A stretch of DNA of 64,000 bases from Topomyia yanbarensis (taxonomy: Eukaryota > Arthropoda > Insecta > Diptera > Culicidae). Positions 37,227 to 48,601 of the stretch are shown in pieces. The translations under genes and the position numbers were made by a program. The notes beneath the pieces were generated by a model, which was not told where the DNA came from, made no database searches, and saw nothing but the letters and a program-made list of their open reading frames with translations. The stretch lies in assembly GCF_030247195.1 (NCBI RefSeq), contig NC_080672.1, forward strand, positions 348,810,413-348,874,412, written 5' to 3'. The number at the start of each line of letters is the position of its first letter. Positions within the stretch are counted from its first letter, which is position 1.

Positions 37227-37943
37227 GAAAATCCTTTCCTTCAACTTCGAACTCAAACAGGACATTGCCAGTTCAGCCAACGTGACAGCAAATTTAGGCA
37301 ACCGCACAGCATGCACCTCACGCAGTCTAACCGGCAGCGAATGGTTGACACAGTTCATAATGTTCTTCACATCCGTCAAGCCCCAGATGGCCAGCTGCCG
37401 CATCGTCACATCCACGTAGTCCAAAATTACCACATAACCGCCGATCTGTGTTTCCTCGTCGTCGAAGATTGTCTCCAGAAACAGCTGCAAATGCCGCGAC
37501 TGATGAGTTGATGTGAATCGGTCCGGATCAAAGTTCTTTAGTTGAATCAACAGTACGGTTCGATCTTTCGAATCCTGACCCAGAATCTGGAACTGGTTGC
37601 CATCGAGTAGTTGCTTCATAGTGGCATCCTGTGGATCGAGATTCTGAAACCACTGGGGAAACGTTTGTCTCATCGCCAGGTAGCGTTCCAACGTTTCCTG
37701 AGCTCTCGGAATGGAAAACTTTCGCATGCGGAGAAATCGCAGCAGAAACAATGCATCCGTACGGCACTTTTTGATAAATGGATGCTTGGCAATCCAATCG
37801 CGCATCTGCGCTAATGACTGTTCCCGAACCTCGTCCGTTTCACCGAGATCATCTTGTGCCTTTTTGCGGTACCTTTCGGCCAGACTGAAAGTATAGACAT
37901 CGTACTGTTCTGGACACTTGTCCACGGTGATGGGGGTTTTCAT
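37227..37943 (-). CDS. CRAL-TRIO (SEC14-like) lipid-transfer protein, gene C, first coding exon
   Basis: Codes 239 residues from MKTPITVDKCPEQYDVYTF. The CRAL_TRIO_N region is at about 35-95 (REQSLAQMRDWIAKHPF, RTDALFLLRFLRMRKFSI), followed by the SEC14 domain from about 110 (LGQDSKDRTVLLIQLKNFD, GGYVVILDYVDVTMRQ). The exon ends at a consensus donor (GTAAGT, 37226-37221) in phase 0. Read-through would stop at 37188. The terminal exon is assigned at 25557-25814, giving 324 residues, close to the 329 of gene D and near the usual size of insect alpha-tocopherol-transfer-protein-like members. Most similar to gene D by eye (shared ERYLAMRQTFP and KLKER(I/V) segments), more distant from A and B. 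No clear TATA box. Confidence 0.9.
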
Positions 37944-40549
37944 TTTTGTTCGCCTTCAACCACGAAGCACTAGTAGGTATCAACAACAAACAATTATAAG
38001 CACGCACGCAGTAACTGCTGAATAGAGACTAAAATAAGTGCATTTATGGCCTCAGTACGTGGAAGTCTGAGAACACAATTGTGCGCAAGTCAATGCAAAT
38101 TCATCAACTACATTCTAGTGATGTCTGTAGAGTAATTTATCTTCTTGATTTGATTTACAATGCATCTTGTTACTTGTCATTAAACAAGGTAGTAAGTCTA
38201 TTCATAGCTAATTAGTGGAAGTTTGGAAGGTTGGGCATTGGTTCGAAGTTCGATCTACGAAATAAAAATTTGTTCGGTGTTTGATCGAGTGTTTGAGCCA
38301 TTATAGAAAATATTATACAGGCATTGTTTTAACTAAAAAGATTGAAATTTAGACTAGAGTGAAAAGAGGCCCGTCCATCTTCTTATATATGTATACAATG
38401 TTCGCGCTTAACGTTAGATCGTCGAGTTTGATAGCTGACCTTGGGTGTGCATCATATCATTGATGATCAGACACTGTTTATCTGCTGCGCGCAACAAAGC
38501 ACACTTTCCTATGTATCAGCTGATTGATGATCAAAGATTTCCGAAGTGAAGTAGGGTAGATGAGCCCTTATTCATCTCATTGGTCAGGATAGCACACTAT
38601 TTCGCTGTTAACTCAGCCTGTAATGATTTGATTACGCTTAAATGGGTACCAAAATTTTGTTTATTTGTTCCTATGAAGCATTAAAATAAAAAAAAATCTG
38701 GCCTGTGAAAATTAAAAAACTCGCTTTCAAGCGAAGCGGAAATTCGAGTGCAACGCACCCTTTTTCATACCATTTAAAGCAATGCGTTGAATAGAGATAG
38801 CAGACACCGCTCTAACTAATGTGCTCAAATGGGTGGGATGAATAGAGATGCTAAGATGAATTGGGCCACAGTTACCCTATGCTGAGATAACGATTTTGCG
38901 ATTTTATGCGACTTTTCATGCAAAATTTTCTAAGCAGATCTTCGAAGCCATGGGGTATTTTGAAATTTAAATGTATTTGTCCCAGTTATCTGCCAAGACG
39001 CCATGTTTTGAAGCCGAGATCTAAAGCGGCACAATAAGGTCGAGTTTTTCGATAGCAAAACTTTATGAAAAAAAATCACCATCTTTGAAACTTCAGGATA
39101 TGAAAGAGTGGACTTTCACCTTTCATTTGTGACCAGTTTCAAAACAAGCTATCGAGGGGTACAGAACAACTTAATTTTTTGTAACATTATGGGTTTTACA
39201 ATGGAATTAGTTCAATTTGTCTGCCTCTAGTTGTTGCTTTAGACGTTCTAACTACATTAAAATTGAGAATCGGATAGTTAATTAAATTCTCTAAAACTTC
39301 GTTAACAACTGAAAATTGATCTGAAATCATCCGAAAAGGTTGTTTAAGATGTTGACGAAGTTATGTGCAAGTTAGTTTCACACGAGTTCTAGTGTTTTGG
39401 AATTTGATTTCCTCGCACTTATTTTATTTGCAAAAAAATGGATTTGGTTGGAAAGTGCACTCAGAGGAATTTGAGAACTTGAAAAGTCTCATCTTGTAAC
39501 CAAAAGTTATAATTCCTTATACCACCTGATATAGAATACCATTGATGTCTTTTAAATAACTTCCCATGAACATCAAAAAAATTTGTACCTGTGTGCATTG
39601 GCGGCTCCAGCTGGCTGACAAAGGCGGGCACGCCTTTCTGACAAAATATTGCCTATAGACGAGATTTAAAAAATAAACACATTTAGAAGCGCAGATTCAT
39701 TTCTTATTTCTTAACACGGTTAATATTTAGGGATTTGCTACTGGTGAATCAAACACCATCCTTTAATGAAATCACTATACGGCTCATTGCGGGGTCTTTT
39801 ATAGATTTACAAAATATAACTAAAAACAAGACCAAATGTTATTGAGTGTTCGTCGGATTTCGTATGTACTACTTTCTATAGCTTATTTCGTGGCGGGGAA
39901 AACGTGTCTGGTCGCCCGCTGCATCTTGAGGTTCATTTACTTTTCTCTTAACATTCACGTAAAGATGGGAAATCTGTTCGCGCACGGTTCAAGATAACTG
40001 GTTCTTCAAATAGAAAGAAAGGGAGTTCCTTTTCAACGCACATTAGTACTTACCTCATTCGCTTAGAAACGAATTGGTCAGTTCACCTACAGCAGGTCGC
40101 CGAATTCCAAAGACCAATTGTTAAGAGAACGGATGACAATGAACTGACCCACCGTCCAACAAACTGTCGTGGATGCTCTCTTAATTTTGAACTGGACGAA
40201 GAATGACATTCATGAAGAATAGAAAAATTCCTCTCACTCTCTATTTCTGTAATTTCATTATAAACAACTGGCCCCCCGTCAACGAACCTGTGTAACAGTT
40301 CAGCTGGCAAATGCTCAATGAGAGTTTTCGCTCCGAAATTATACTGCATGCGTCTTCCAGATCGGAATGTTTCGACAATCATTCGTTATATACAATGAAA
40401 AATTCAACTGAACGGTAAAATGGTTCATGTGATCTAATTCTTTTTACAGAACTAGTCTGCCCATCTCTAATCGGTAATGCCATGTTCCGGCTCAGGATCA
40501 GATGGTTTTTGTAGCCTTTTGCACTTACAGGTCACTAAACCCGCACTGA
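37944..40549. other. AT-rich intergenic DNA
   Basis: No supported gene. 38765-38880 shares a dispersed repeat with 17805-17905. The 40083-40382 minus frame has no recognised domain. Confidence 0.4.
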
Positions 40550-40920
40550 AGGTGCTGGCTGTTGATGTTGGGGTGCTTGATGCTGTGTTTTCACTTGAAT
40601 AGTTGCCACAAATTTGGCAACCTTATGTGGTTCAGGTGTTGGTAGTTGGTTTGATTTGCCGTAGAGGTGTTCGCAATCGGTGGGTGGTGTATTCTCCTAA
40701 CCGTCTTCCGCGCAAGATTTTCCGGTATGTCCCGTTCAATTACAGTACTTGCACATAGAAATTTGCCCGTCATGGATGCTTAGCTTGTTCAATTATAGTT
40801 CCGTTGTGTTTTAATTGTATAGCCAAAAGGGAGTAGATCTTTCGACCCGCATTCTCACCACAAGAACATCATTAGCCATATTCGGTAAAAAGTATCAGGT
40901 GAAACCAGGCCCGATGAGAG
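40550..40920 (-). pseudogene. LINE ORF1 fragment with zinc knuckle (minus)
   Basis: The minus strand reads VRMRVERSTPF (near 40840-40860), then, after a gap, CKYCN-stop-TGHTGKSCAEDG (near 40700-40760). This is the CCHC knuckle of the same ORF1 family as 28692-29534, where the equivalent is CQFCNHTAHYGKTCAE. Stops and frameshifts show it is dead. Confidence 0.6.
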
Positions 40921-41299
40921 GGGGGGTCAGCCAGGGTAATTGCCCTGGGGCCCGGGTCGTATTTGGGGGCCCGCGTTTTTACTCGGTAGATGGGCGAACA
41001 CGTCCGGTATTCATAGAAGAGAAATAAAAATATCAATAGTAGTTTCTTTGTAATCGTTCGTCTTATTAAATTATTAAATGATGGAGGCGTAAAAAATGAA
41101 AACTTTATTTGATAGTTGACATTTGTTAAAACAAACGTTCTTAAGGGAATTGTCTACTTTGTGTACAAGTTAAAAAAGCGAGTTTTATTACTTGAATCGA
41201 GGAATACACTACGAAATATTGTGAAGCCAATTCAAAGTATGTTCGAAGAAAGCAATAGAACGTCAAACAGGAATGTGAGCGCACGGACAAACGCATCCG

Positions 41300-41880
41300 T
41301 CCTCTTCTACGTTTGCTTATTTGCTGGTTGTGCTGGTTGTTGGCGTGGAGATACTGGGCGTGATTGTTGTTGAGTGAATATTTGTTCCTGTCAGAGCCGT
41401 AGATATTGATTTTGTAGCCGTTTGTGGTTTGGCATAAGATAACTTTGTGCTGTTTACGGTTATAGCAGATGGGCCTATTGTTCTTTTGCACAAAGTATTC
41501 TGTGGTGGTTTTTTTTGCAGAATTCGTTTATAGGAATCTTCCATGGGTGCATAATCATTAATCAGTGTTGCCTGATGAAACGTCCCATTTTCGGTTGATT
41601 TGCATAAAATGGTTACGTATGAAGGAGTTGGTTTGTACGGAAGCATTTTCACCATAAGAACAACGTTAGGGACATCCGGGAAAATGCGAAGATTCAGTTG
41701 TTATGAAAAGCTTTTTTCCGTATCTTGACATAAATTTGTTAATCACGATGTCAGGGGCGTGTGGAGATAATTCATGTAAGCGTATCTCTCTAGAGTCCTT
41801 GCCTATATATACTGGGATGATGTTGTTAACGTGGCAGCTTTCGTTGGTGTGCTGCACGTTGTTCACAATCTACACGTTTA
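41300..41880 (-). pseudogene. LINE ORF1 fragment (minus), second copy
   Basis: Minus-strand frames 41666-41866 (IPVYIGKDSREIRLHELS, INKFMSRYGK) and 41317-41655 (PSYVTILCKSTENGTFHQAT, Thr/Ser-rich tail) align in order with the 28.7-kb ORF1 (VDVRIHDL, SQYGEVESI, TSYMTIECKS). A frame break lies between them and the knuckle is lost. Confidence 0.65.
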
Positions 41881-42189
41881 GTAATTGTTTCACTTCCCGA
41901 GTGGCTGATCTTACAGGACATTTCCAAATCAATATCAACACAATTAGTCTGCAGTCGTTTTTACCGTGTATCTATAGCGGAACGATTTTCAGTTTCTACT
42001 CTGAGCGAGATGAGAAGGTAGACCGACCTTAACTAACCGTTGAATAAAAGGTTAATTTTTATATTTTTGTATTGTTATAGAACGTACTAGTATTTTCCCT
42101 CTAAAAATGCATTGTGTTGAGATAGAACGGTGATTTTGGGCCTCACCAAAGATGCGTGTGATGTCTATAAGAGCCCAATTATGATGCGC

Positions 42190-42770
42190 AAAATAAAGAA
42201 ATCAAATCAGTTCAGCTAATCCAACAGCAGCAGTATTCAATTGCCTACTGTACTCACAGTTGTGTTATTTGCGTCTGATTACTGTGTTCTGTGTTTATAT
42301 GATTTTGAGCTGCATCTGCTACCTTCTCATTTTTCTTACAACAAAAGCCAAAAACTGCTCCACCCCTACCAGCAAAAAAACAATCCATGTGTCGCTTTGT
42401 CTGCGCAGTAGAAGCAAAATATTATGTTCCAAGCTACTGTGTCGAAAAAATGAGTGACGATTACAAGTAGAAAGTGGTCTATTGCGGTCAAAATATATTC
42501 CTATTTACTTTTCGAGACGTTCCTTAAGATCTATTGTTAAAAGTACAAATGGAGCTAAAGATGGCCAATGTTTACTCCATACAATTTCACCATGTTAGAC
42601 ATAGCGTGCTGATTATGTTCCAGACCATCAATGGAACAGAAGCGTTTGTTTCGCGTAACAAAATATATCCGCTCACTGTTAAAATACAAATTCTAAATCC
42701 CTCCGTGGTTTGGAAGTATTATTCCCGCTATTGTAGCATCTGCAGATCCTGTTTTCCTTACCCCTAACCT
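42190..42770 (+). pseudogene. LINE 5' UTR and ORF1 N-terminal fragment (plus)
   Basis: The plus frame 42534-42767 reads VQMELKMANVYSIQFHHVRHSVL, matching VKMELNLAEVTYIQLHHVKN of the 28.7-kb ORF1. The upstream segment 42190-42530 aligns loosely with that element's 5' region, including an ATG-AGT at about 42450. It is truncated after about 60 codons. Confidence 0.6.
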
Positions 42771-43300
42771 TACTACTTCCCCAATCCTTGCCATCAGGGA
42801 AATGATGAAAAAACGATTCATGGCAAGGCACAGATCTCCGATCCACATGGGGAATGTGCCATTTGAGTCAGACGCTGCTGATTCCTGAATACCCACAAAT
42901 TTAAAAACTTGTAACTATGGCAATTTTACCCTATTTTAATACCACGGAATAAGAAGCTGTCGAAATTCGCCTGTCTGGCACGCTATCTGTAGATGTGGCA
43001 GTATGAGTCAACCGGAGTCTAATAGAAACCACGGACTCATGAGTTTCCCGTGGCTGAAGAGATACTAACTCATACTACACTAGAGGACATAGGTTTGAAG
43101 GGGCCCGGCAGTAATACAAGCCTTGAGGCCCGACGCGGCTCTCGACGGCCCTGGGTGAAACGGATTCTACATCTCCAATATCCATCCATCTCCGTGTATT
43201 TTGCATTTGGCTTACGGGCGTTGATAGCTCATAAAACCTTACCTCTATACTGTCATTTTCTATATACACGAGATCTTAATTACAATACTGTAACTTTCAG
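42693..43300 (-). pseudogene. LINE ORF1 fragments (minus), further copies
   Basis: The minus frame at 43075-43269 begins MYIENDSIEVRFYELS and contains DIGDVESVS, matching IPVHMENDMVDVRIHDL and YGEVESIT of the ORF1 family. 42693-42896 (NRFFIISLMARIGEVVRL) may be another shard of the same region. No intact frame. Confidence 0.45.
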
Positions 43301-43559
43301 TCACGTATTTTAAGTTGTTCTGCAAAACGAATATTTCTGAGTGGTCTAGTATTAGTAGCCATTGATTTTGGGCAGATTCCTCGTTCAACGGAATGCAAAT
43401 TAGAGAGTTTGAGCTCATCGAGAAATTAGAAAGTTTGAGCTCATCTCTGCAAGCTTTTAAAAGCCTTTTATTGTTTGTTTTGCTCGGTCTGTTTATGTCA
43501 CAGTTTTATACCAATATGGTGCCGAGTTATTCCTCAAGTAGGAGGAGAAAACAAAAATA
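43301..43559. other. Intergenic DNA
   Basis: Nothing recognised. GAGTTTGAGCTCATC is imperfectly repeated in tandem near 43410-43445. Confidence 0.4.
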
Positions 43560-44073
43560 ACAATAGACAATTCTGAATGCAATGTGGCTCGAGTGATTAA
43601 AAAGTTCAAGGAAACTCCCAGTACTGCCATCCATTCTCGTCAACTGTGGTTGACGGTCATTCGGGAAATGAAACCTGATCTCAATACCTTGAATTATGGT
43701 TTGGCGAAAAAACCTGTACGACGAGGTACTGACTCGATGGATGTGTCTTCAGTGACGATGAAGTCTGTAGGAATTTCAAGCAAAACGGGGCTCAAACTCT
43801 ACAAGGCTTCGGCTCATGGAAAGGTTCGTAGAAGATGTGGAAGTATTTCAAAGGGAGTGTTTCAATAAACGAATTTTACGCTTTATTAATTTTCATGGTA
43901 ATCCAGTTACGTGTTGGTCAAATCTAGTAAGCTGCCATAACAGCAGGTCCGTGCACAGAAAATTCTCAAGGGAAGACAAGCCTTTTCTTACAAAAGAAAG
44001 GTACAAAAATGCTGAAACACTGAAGATTATTTCCGAGCCGTGGAGGGCCGAGTCTTACGTACCAATCGATTAA
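43560..44073 (+). pseudogene. Possible Tc1/mariner-type transposase N-terminal relic
   Basis: The plus frame ECNVARVIKKFKETPST, followed by TVIREMKPDLNTLNYGLAKK, resembles the helix-turn-helix part of IS630/Tc1/mariner transposases (xVSRTIKKFKETGS ... NxSxRxLAKK). A stop near 43869 and shifted frames follow, and no DDE/DD37E catalytic motif was found. Tentative. Confidence 0.35.
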
Positions 44074-45787
44074 GCTTAACAAATTGACTCAATATCTGTT
44101 ATCGAGAAAGATTCTTCAACAAACATCGCTGTCTGCTGGCTCGTGGTAGTATCGGATTCTTACTGCAGTGGTTTGTAGTAGTTAAGCCTACTGACTAAAC
44201 CTAAACTTCTTGTTTACCCTAATTCTCATCCCCCGGTTCCATCGTTAAATATTATTTCAGGATGGATTGCGCTCCTACTTTTTTATTTTGTGTTAATAGT
44301 TTATGTTTTCTCCATTACTACTTTTTCTAATCCTTCTTAGTGCAGCTCGTTCCTATTTATATGTTAGCTTGTGCTGAGAATTCCTAGGTGGCGGTATTTC
44401 TCTCGATGTCGATACCCGTTTTCGTGAGCCATATAGCTCTCAATAACTCCGATGGAGATATCATCGGCAGTGAAATTTTTCCTGACAGCGACATCCCAAT
44501 TTTCTTCGACTTCATGTGGTTCGTTCGTCTTTTTCCTTTCTTTGATATCCCGTTAGTAGTTTGCTGACCGACATTTGCTGTGTCTACTGACAAATATTGC
44601 TAATATCGCAACTTGTCGAAAGAGGGACCGATCCGGAGATGCCGACCAGTTTCACTCACATCCCTTTCCAGCCACCCTCGCAATATTTCTTCCTTGATTT
44701 CTTCAACGGCTTGTTTCTAGAGTGTCTGAACTCAAATATTATTTTATGTTTCAAACGGCTCGTAATAGTGTTTCCTGTTAAGACATTTTTAAAGGTAATT
44801 ATTCTAAATCCTCATGCGATGGGTCTGAGCCACCAAAACCCTCCCCGTGCGCGCGGGCTGCGTGCTACAATTGTCCAAAAACATAGGAGTCATTCCATCT
44901 CAAACAAGCTGAATCCGCAAAATTATTACCGGTTCCGTCCAATAGAAAATGAAAGTGTAGATGAAATTTCTGGCAATTATGGGACTATTTCAAATGCAAC
45001 ATTTTTTTGCCGCCCAACCCGCCTTTAAATCGCCCAGGGAACGCGCCATTTAATCGCCCTTAATTGCCTAATATGAAAATTAAAAATAATGCTTATTTTC
45101 GGATTTATTATCTACTCACATATACTTACCAGTATACAAGGTAATCACCACCAAATTATAGGAAGAATCAATGGTGAAATTGGTATTGCACTTCAAAACT
45201 TATCACAATCTTCACGTTCATTAAGACTTTAGGTCAGAGATCTTGTTCTACTATACATACACACGATTCCACAATTTCCCACATTCGTTAGCTAAATGAA
45301 GTACACTAGACAAACAAAGTACAAGTGAAAACACACCCATTGTTCAAAAAACAATTTTAAGCTTAAATCAAACATGAACCGCCATGTTTGAAAAACGCGA
45401 AAACAACCAAGTCCATTTCAGCCGCCAGAAAATTTGTCTAAGTATTGAAATTGCCTTTAAATCGCATTCGCAAATTGCATTTGTTCCGAGGGGCAATTAG
45501 CACAGGCGAGTTAAGTCAAACGTCAAACTTTTTAAATCGCCTGACCATGTTCGTTCGCATTTTTTTAACAGGGATATAAAGGCTCGCACAGAGTGAAGCC
45601 AAATCTACCTATCGAACAGTCAGATGGCTACCTATCGTGCAAAACAAACAAACATTCTTCTTTCGGAGAACAAGCAAGAAAAGTATTAGTGTTGAGAAAA
45701 ATAATATCATGGCGAAATATTTCAATTGCCGAAACAAGACAATGTAAAATAAATTACATGAAATAGTATCATGAATAAAGTGCTATA
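44074..45787. other. Intergenic DNA; a core-promoter-like motif near 45.58 kb
   Basis: No supported gene; the 143-codon plus frame at 44597-45028 has no recognised domain. 45035-45545 repeats TTTAAATCGC(C/A) several times. A TATAAAG at about 45576-45582 lies about 30 bp before initiator-like sequence, followed by a very short frame (ATGGCGAAATATTTC) and AATAAA. It could be a promoter relic; no gene follows nearby. Confidence 0.3.
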
Positions 45788-46534
45788 CACTGATAAAATC
45801 AAGTACCCATTAATGCGTAGAAAACTACTCATTTTCAATAAAAGTGGAATAACCCATTAAATGGGTAAAGCGTTTGTACCCATAAATGAGTACAGACCTT
45901 GTACGTCAACCTGGGTATGTTTCACCCATTATTTTTCGCAGAACTGTTACAACAAAATGCGTAAAAAATACCCATTCTTGAAATTCGCACCAGAATGAAA
46001 AATACTGTCAATAGAATTATTTCTGAATTTAAAAAAAAAACAAAATAACATTCATTTCACATTATTGTTTCCTTATAAAAGTATAGGAATCTAGATAGAA
46101 ATCCTAATCTAAAACTACTTAACAAAATAAAACCGCCAACTGGATATATTTTTGATGGCTGGATCTTTTGGCTGCTCTAAAAATGCCAAACTGGCGCATA
46201 TTTTCAACATCCTCAGTAGTATAAACAGAAGTTGTTTTCGGAGCATTGCCGAAATGTTCCGTTTCCGCCACGGACTTCGATGCAGGGCGATAATTTGCAG
46301 ATTCCACTACGATCCTTAGTTTGCAGGTTAACTCGCTTGAAATAATGCTTAAGGATTTTTCACCCATTATCAAGATCAATATACCCATTGACATTACCTC
46401 ATCGAGTAGTTGTGAAATAGATAAAAAGTACTCATTGTTAGAAACAAAAAAAAATTCCCATTTTTTAACAGCTCGAATAACTTCCGAAAATGGGCAATTT
46501 GAATACATGAAATGGGTAAAGTTTTTTTACCGTG
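45788..46534. mobile_element. TA-flanked short-TIR element, copy 2 (747 bp)
   Basis: Same ends as 3500-4149 (CACTGATAAAA ... TTTTTTTACCGTG), TA at 45786-45787 and 46535-46536. It carries a longer version of the conserved minus-strand frame (46119-46508, 129 codons) with ESANYRPASKSVAETEHF and TTEDVENMRQFGIFRAAK. Confidence 0.7.
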
Positions 46535-46536
46535 TA

Positions 46537-47419
46537 AGTCACGAAACAGTAGGTTTTCAATTCACTCCACTGTTTAACTCGGGTGAAGTCACTCAAAGTT
46601 ACAGCAAAAATTGTGGGTGCCAGGAACAAAGAAGAGGGCATCATTTTAGGCAGTGTGGCGCATTCCTCTGTACGGGACTCTATAATACCACAGACTCTAT
46701 ATAATACCACAGACTCTAGTGGCTACCATTTGGGTGGTAGCAAGGAATGATTCAGTAAAAGGCAGAGGTGGATTAGGTTATCGGACGGGCGAAATCTTGA
46801 ACAACTCGAGGTTTCTTAATTATTATGGCGGAGTCATCAATTAAACGAACAAAGTAGTAATAATCATTCCATAGGGATATAAGTAAACTGCTTGGTGCTT
46901 CGATTGGTTCGAAAATGGTTTTTCTGTTAGTGAGTTGAACCGATAAGGCCAAAAATATACTCCCAAATATTTTTTTTGCATTTCCCTAAACTTCGCTCCA
47001 CTCTCCGATCTATCCATACAGATTTATGATTTTTTTATTCATACTACTCACGTACTATTGTCGCACTATCAACGATCCTCTCCTAAAATAGCGTTTTACA
47101 TAATTTGTGTTGAATCAATCTGTGATTGATGATTTAAAATCTCGGTATGTTACAAGATCTGATCATTTGAGAACTGCTCCGTTTACCTTACTATATATTT
47201 ATATGTAAATTGGTATTAGTATATCCTAGATCTCAAAACCATAGTATCCATTTACATCTATCTCACGACTATGGGACGATGGGGCTGATACAGATCTTTA
47301 CGGATACGGTGTGAACGATACCCTCATTGTTATTTTTCAGCCCGTTGGATTTGTGCTTGATCTTTTATTTTAGTGATCGTTCAAAAACAGCTTCGACAAC
47401 ACGTATAATATCGCAGTCA
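46537..47419. promoter_or_regulatory. 5' flank of gene D
   Basis: No gene was seen. TTATTTTTCAG ending at 47340 looks like a splice acceptor, so gene D may have a 5' UTR intron with an untranslated second-exon start at 47341. Upstream exon not identified. Confidence 0.35.
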
Positions 47420-48142
47420 ATGGCTAAATCAGACATGTTTTGTGTGGACAAAAACAATGCCAATCACGATCCGTACGTGTTCACTCTTTCCAGCAGATAC
47501 AAGGAACTGGCCAAAAAAGAACTCATGGAAGACGAGGAAACCCGACAACAATCGTTGGCCCACCTTCGGGAATGGATCGGCAAACATCCATACATCCAAA
47601 AATGTCGAACGGATGCAGTGTTTCTGTTGAGATTCTTGAGATTTCGAAAGTTTTCCGTACCACAGGCTCAAGCAGCACTTGAACGGTACCTAGCCATGAG
47701 GCAGACCTTCCCCGAATGGTTCCAAAAGTTGGACACAAAGGATACGCTAGTACAGGGAACGATCGACGATGAAGTATTTACCGTTTTAGGCCGGGATGGG
47801 GAAGGTCGCACGGTGGTTTGGATACGATTCGGACGGTTCAATGTGGAAAAGTTGAGTCCGATAGCGATTTTCCGCTACACTATGATGTTTCTGGAAACGC
47901 TGATGGATGATGAGGAGGTACAAATCGGAGGCTATCGGGTTTGGGTAGATTACACTGAGAGCACGGTGAAGCACTATGGTATGTGGGGGGTTAGTGATAT
48001 GAAGATGCTGATGGATGCCGTGAATCGGTCGATGCCGATGCGAATTCGAGAAATTTCCGGGGCTAAGCTGCCAAAATTCGCGATTGTGGTTGCTAATCTG
48101 CTGCTCTCATTTGCCTCCAAGAAGTTGAAGGAGAGAGTAACC
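47420..48142 (+). CDS. CRAL-TRIO (SEC14-like) lipid-transfer protein, gene D, first coding exon
   Basis: Codes 241 residues. ATG at 47420 (MAKSDMFCVDKNNANHDPY) is preferred over the in-frame ATG at 47327, which lies upstream of an apparent acceptor, and because the alignment with gene C begins here. CRAL_TRIO_N lies at about 40-95 (RQQSLAHLREWIGKHPY, RTDAVFLLRFLRFRKFSV) and SEC14 from about 112 (VLGRDGEGRTVVWIRFGRF, GGYRVWVDYTES). It ends at donor CC|GTAAGA (48143) in phase 0. Exon 2 is 48206-48472. The joined protein has 329 residues and every conserved block, with no signal peptide or membrane span, as expected for a cytosolic lipid carrier. This is the only complete gene in the cluster here. 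Confidence 0.93.
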
Positions 48143-48205
48143 GTAAGAATGTTATAAACTTAAATTATATATAAAGAACAATATTAAAACACAGCTCATT
48201 TTTAG

Positions 48206-48472
48206 TGTCACTCTACAGTGCTGGAATCAAAAAAAAATTTTGACGAATCTCTATGGCCGCAGCAATATGGAGGGTTGAAAAATTCAGCCGATTTGGCACA
48301 CAGTTTGCGGAAACAGTTTTCAGAAAAACGTGACGCTATTCTAGCTTTGGATGACATGGAGATTGAGATTGAACACTATTCGTCCATGTGGAATCAGACC
48401 AGCGTTAATGACAACAGTGGAGACATTGACGGCGGTATTGCCGGATGTTTCAGGAAGCTCAATGTGGACTAG
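48206..48472 (+). CDS. Gene D (CRAL-TRIO) terminal coding exon
   Basis: Codes 88 residues, CHSTVLESKKNFDESLW to GIAGCFRKLNVD, then TAG. The acceptor is TTTTTAG ending at 48205. The later AG at 48217-48218 would give the wrong phase and an early stop. The intron is 63 bp (48143-48205). Homology with gene C exon 2 over its whole length confirms the splice sites and phase. Confidence 0.92.
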   Translation, partial: CHSTVLESKKNFDESLWPQQYGGLKNSADLAHSLRKQFSEKRDAILALDDMEIEIEHYSSMWNQTSVNDNSGDIDGGIAGCFRKLNVD

Positions 48473-48595
48473 AGTATCTTAGTTTGGCGCCGGTTCTATT
48501 AAAATATTTTGTTGTTTTGATTTTCGGTAAACGGTTTAGATTATATACAATGTAAGTTTTTGATTTGTTTATTAAAAGCCTATTGCTACTGTAGG

Positions 48596-48601
48596 AATAA
48601 A
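48596..48601 (+). terminator. Polyadenylation signal of gene D
   Basis: AATAAA about 125 bp after the stop codon, overlapping AATAAATAAGG. Confidence 0.55.

Noticed and set aside
44597..45028. A 143-codon plus-strand frame
   Set aside because: No recognised domain, erratic composition, TE-derived neighbourhood; probably chance.
47327..47419. Longer N-terminus for gene D starting at 47327
   Set aside because: Hydrophobic extension absent from gene C, and it crosses a likely acceptor (TTTTTCAG ending at 47340).
48217..48218. Acceptor at the second AG for gene D exon 2
   Set aside because: It would shift the frame and reach a stop within about 20 codons; the AG ending at 48205 keeps phase and matches gene C.
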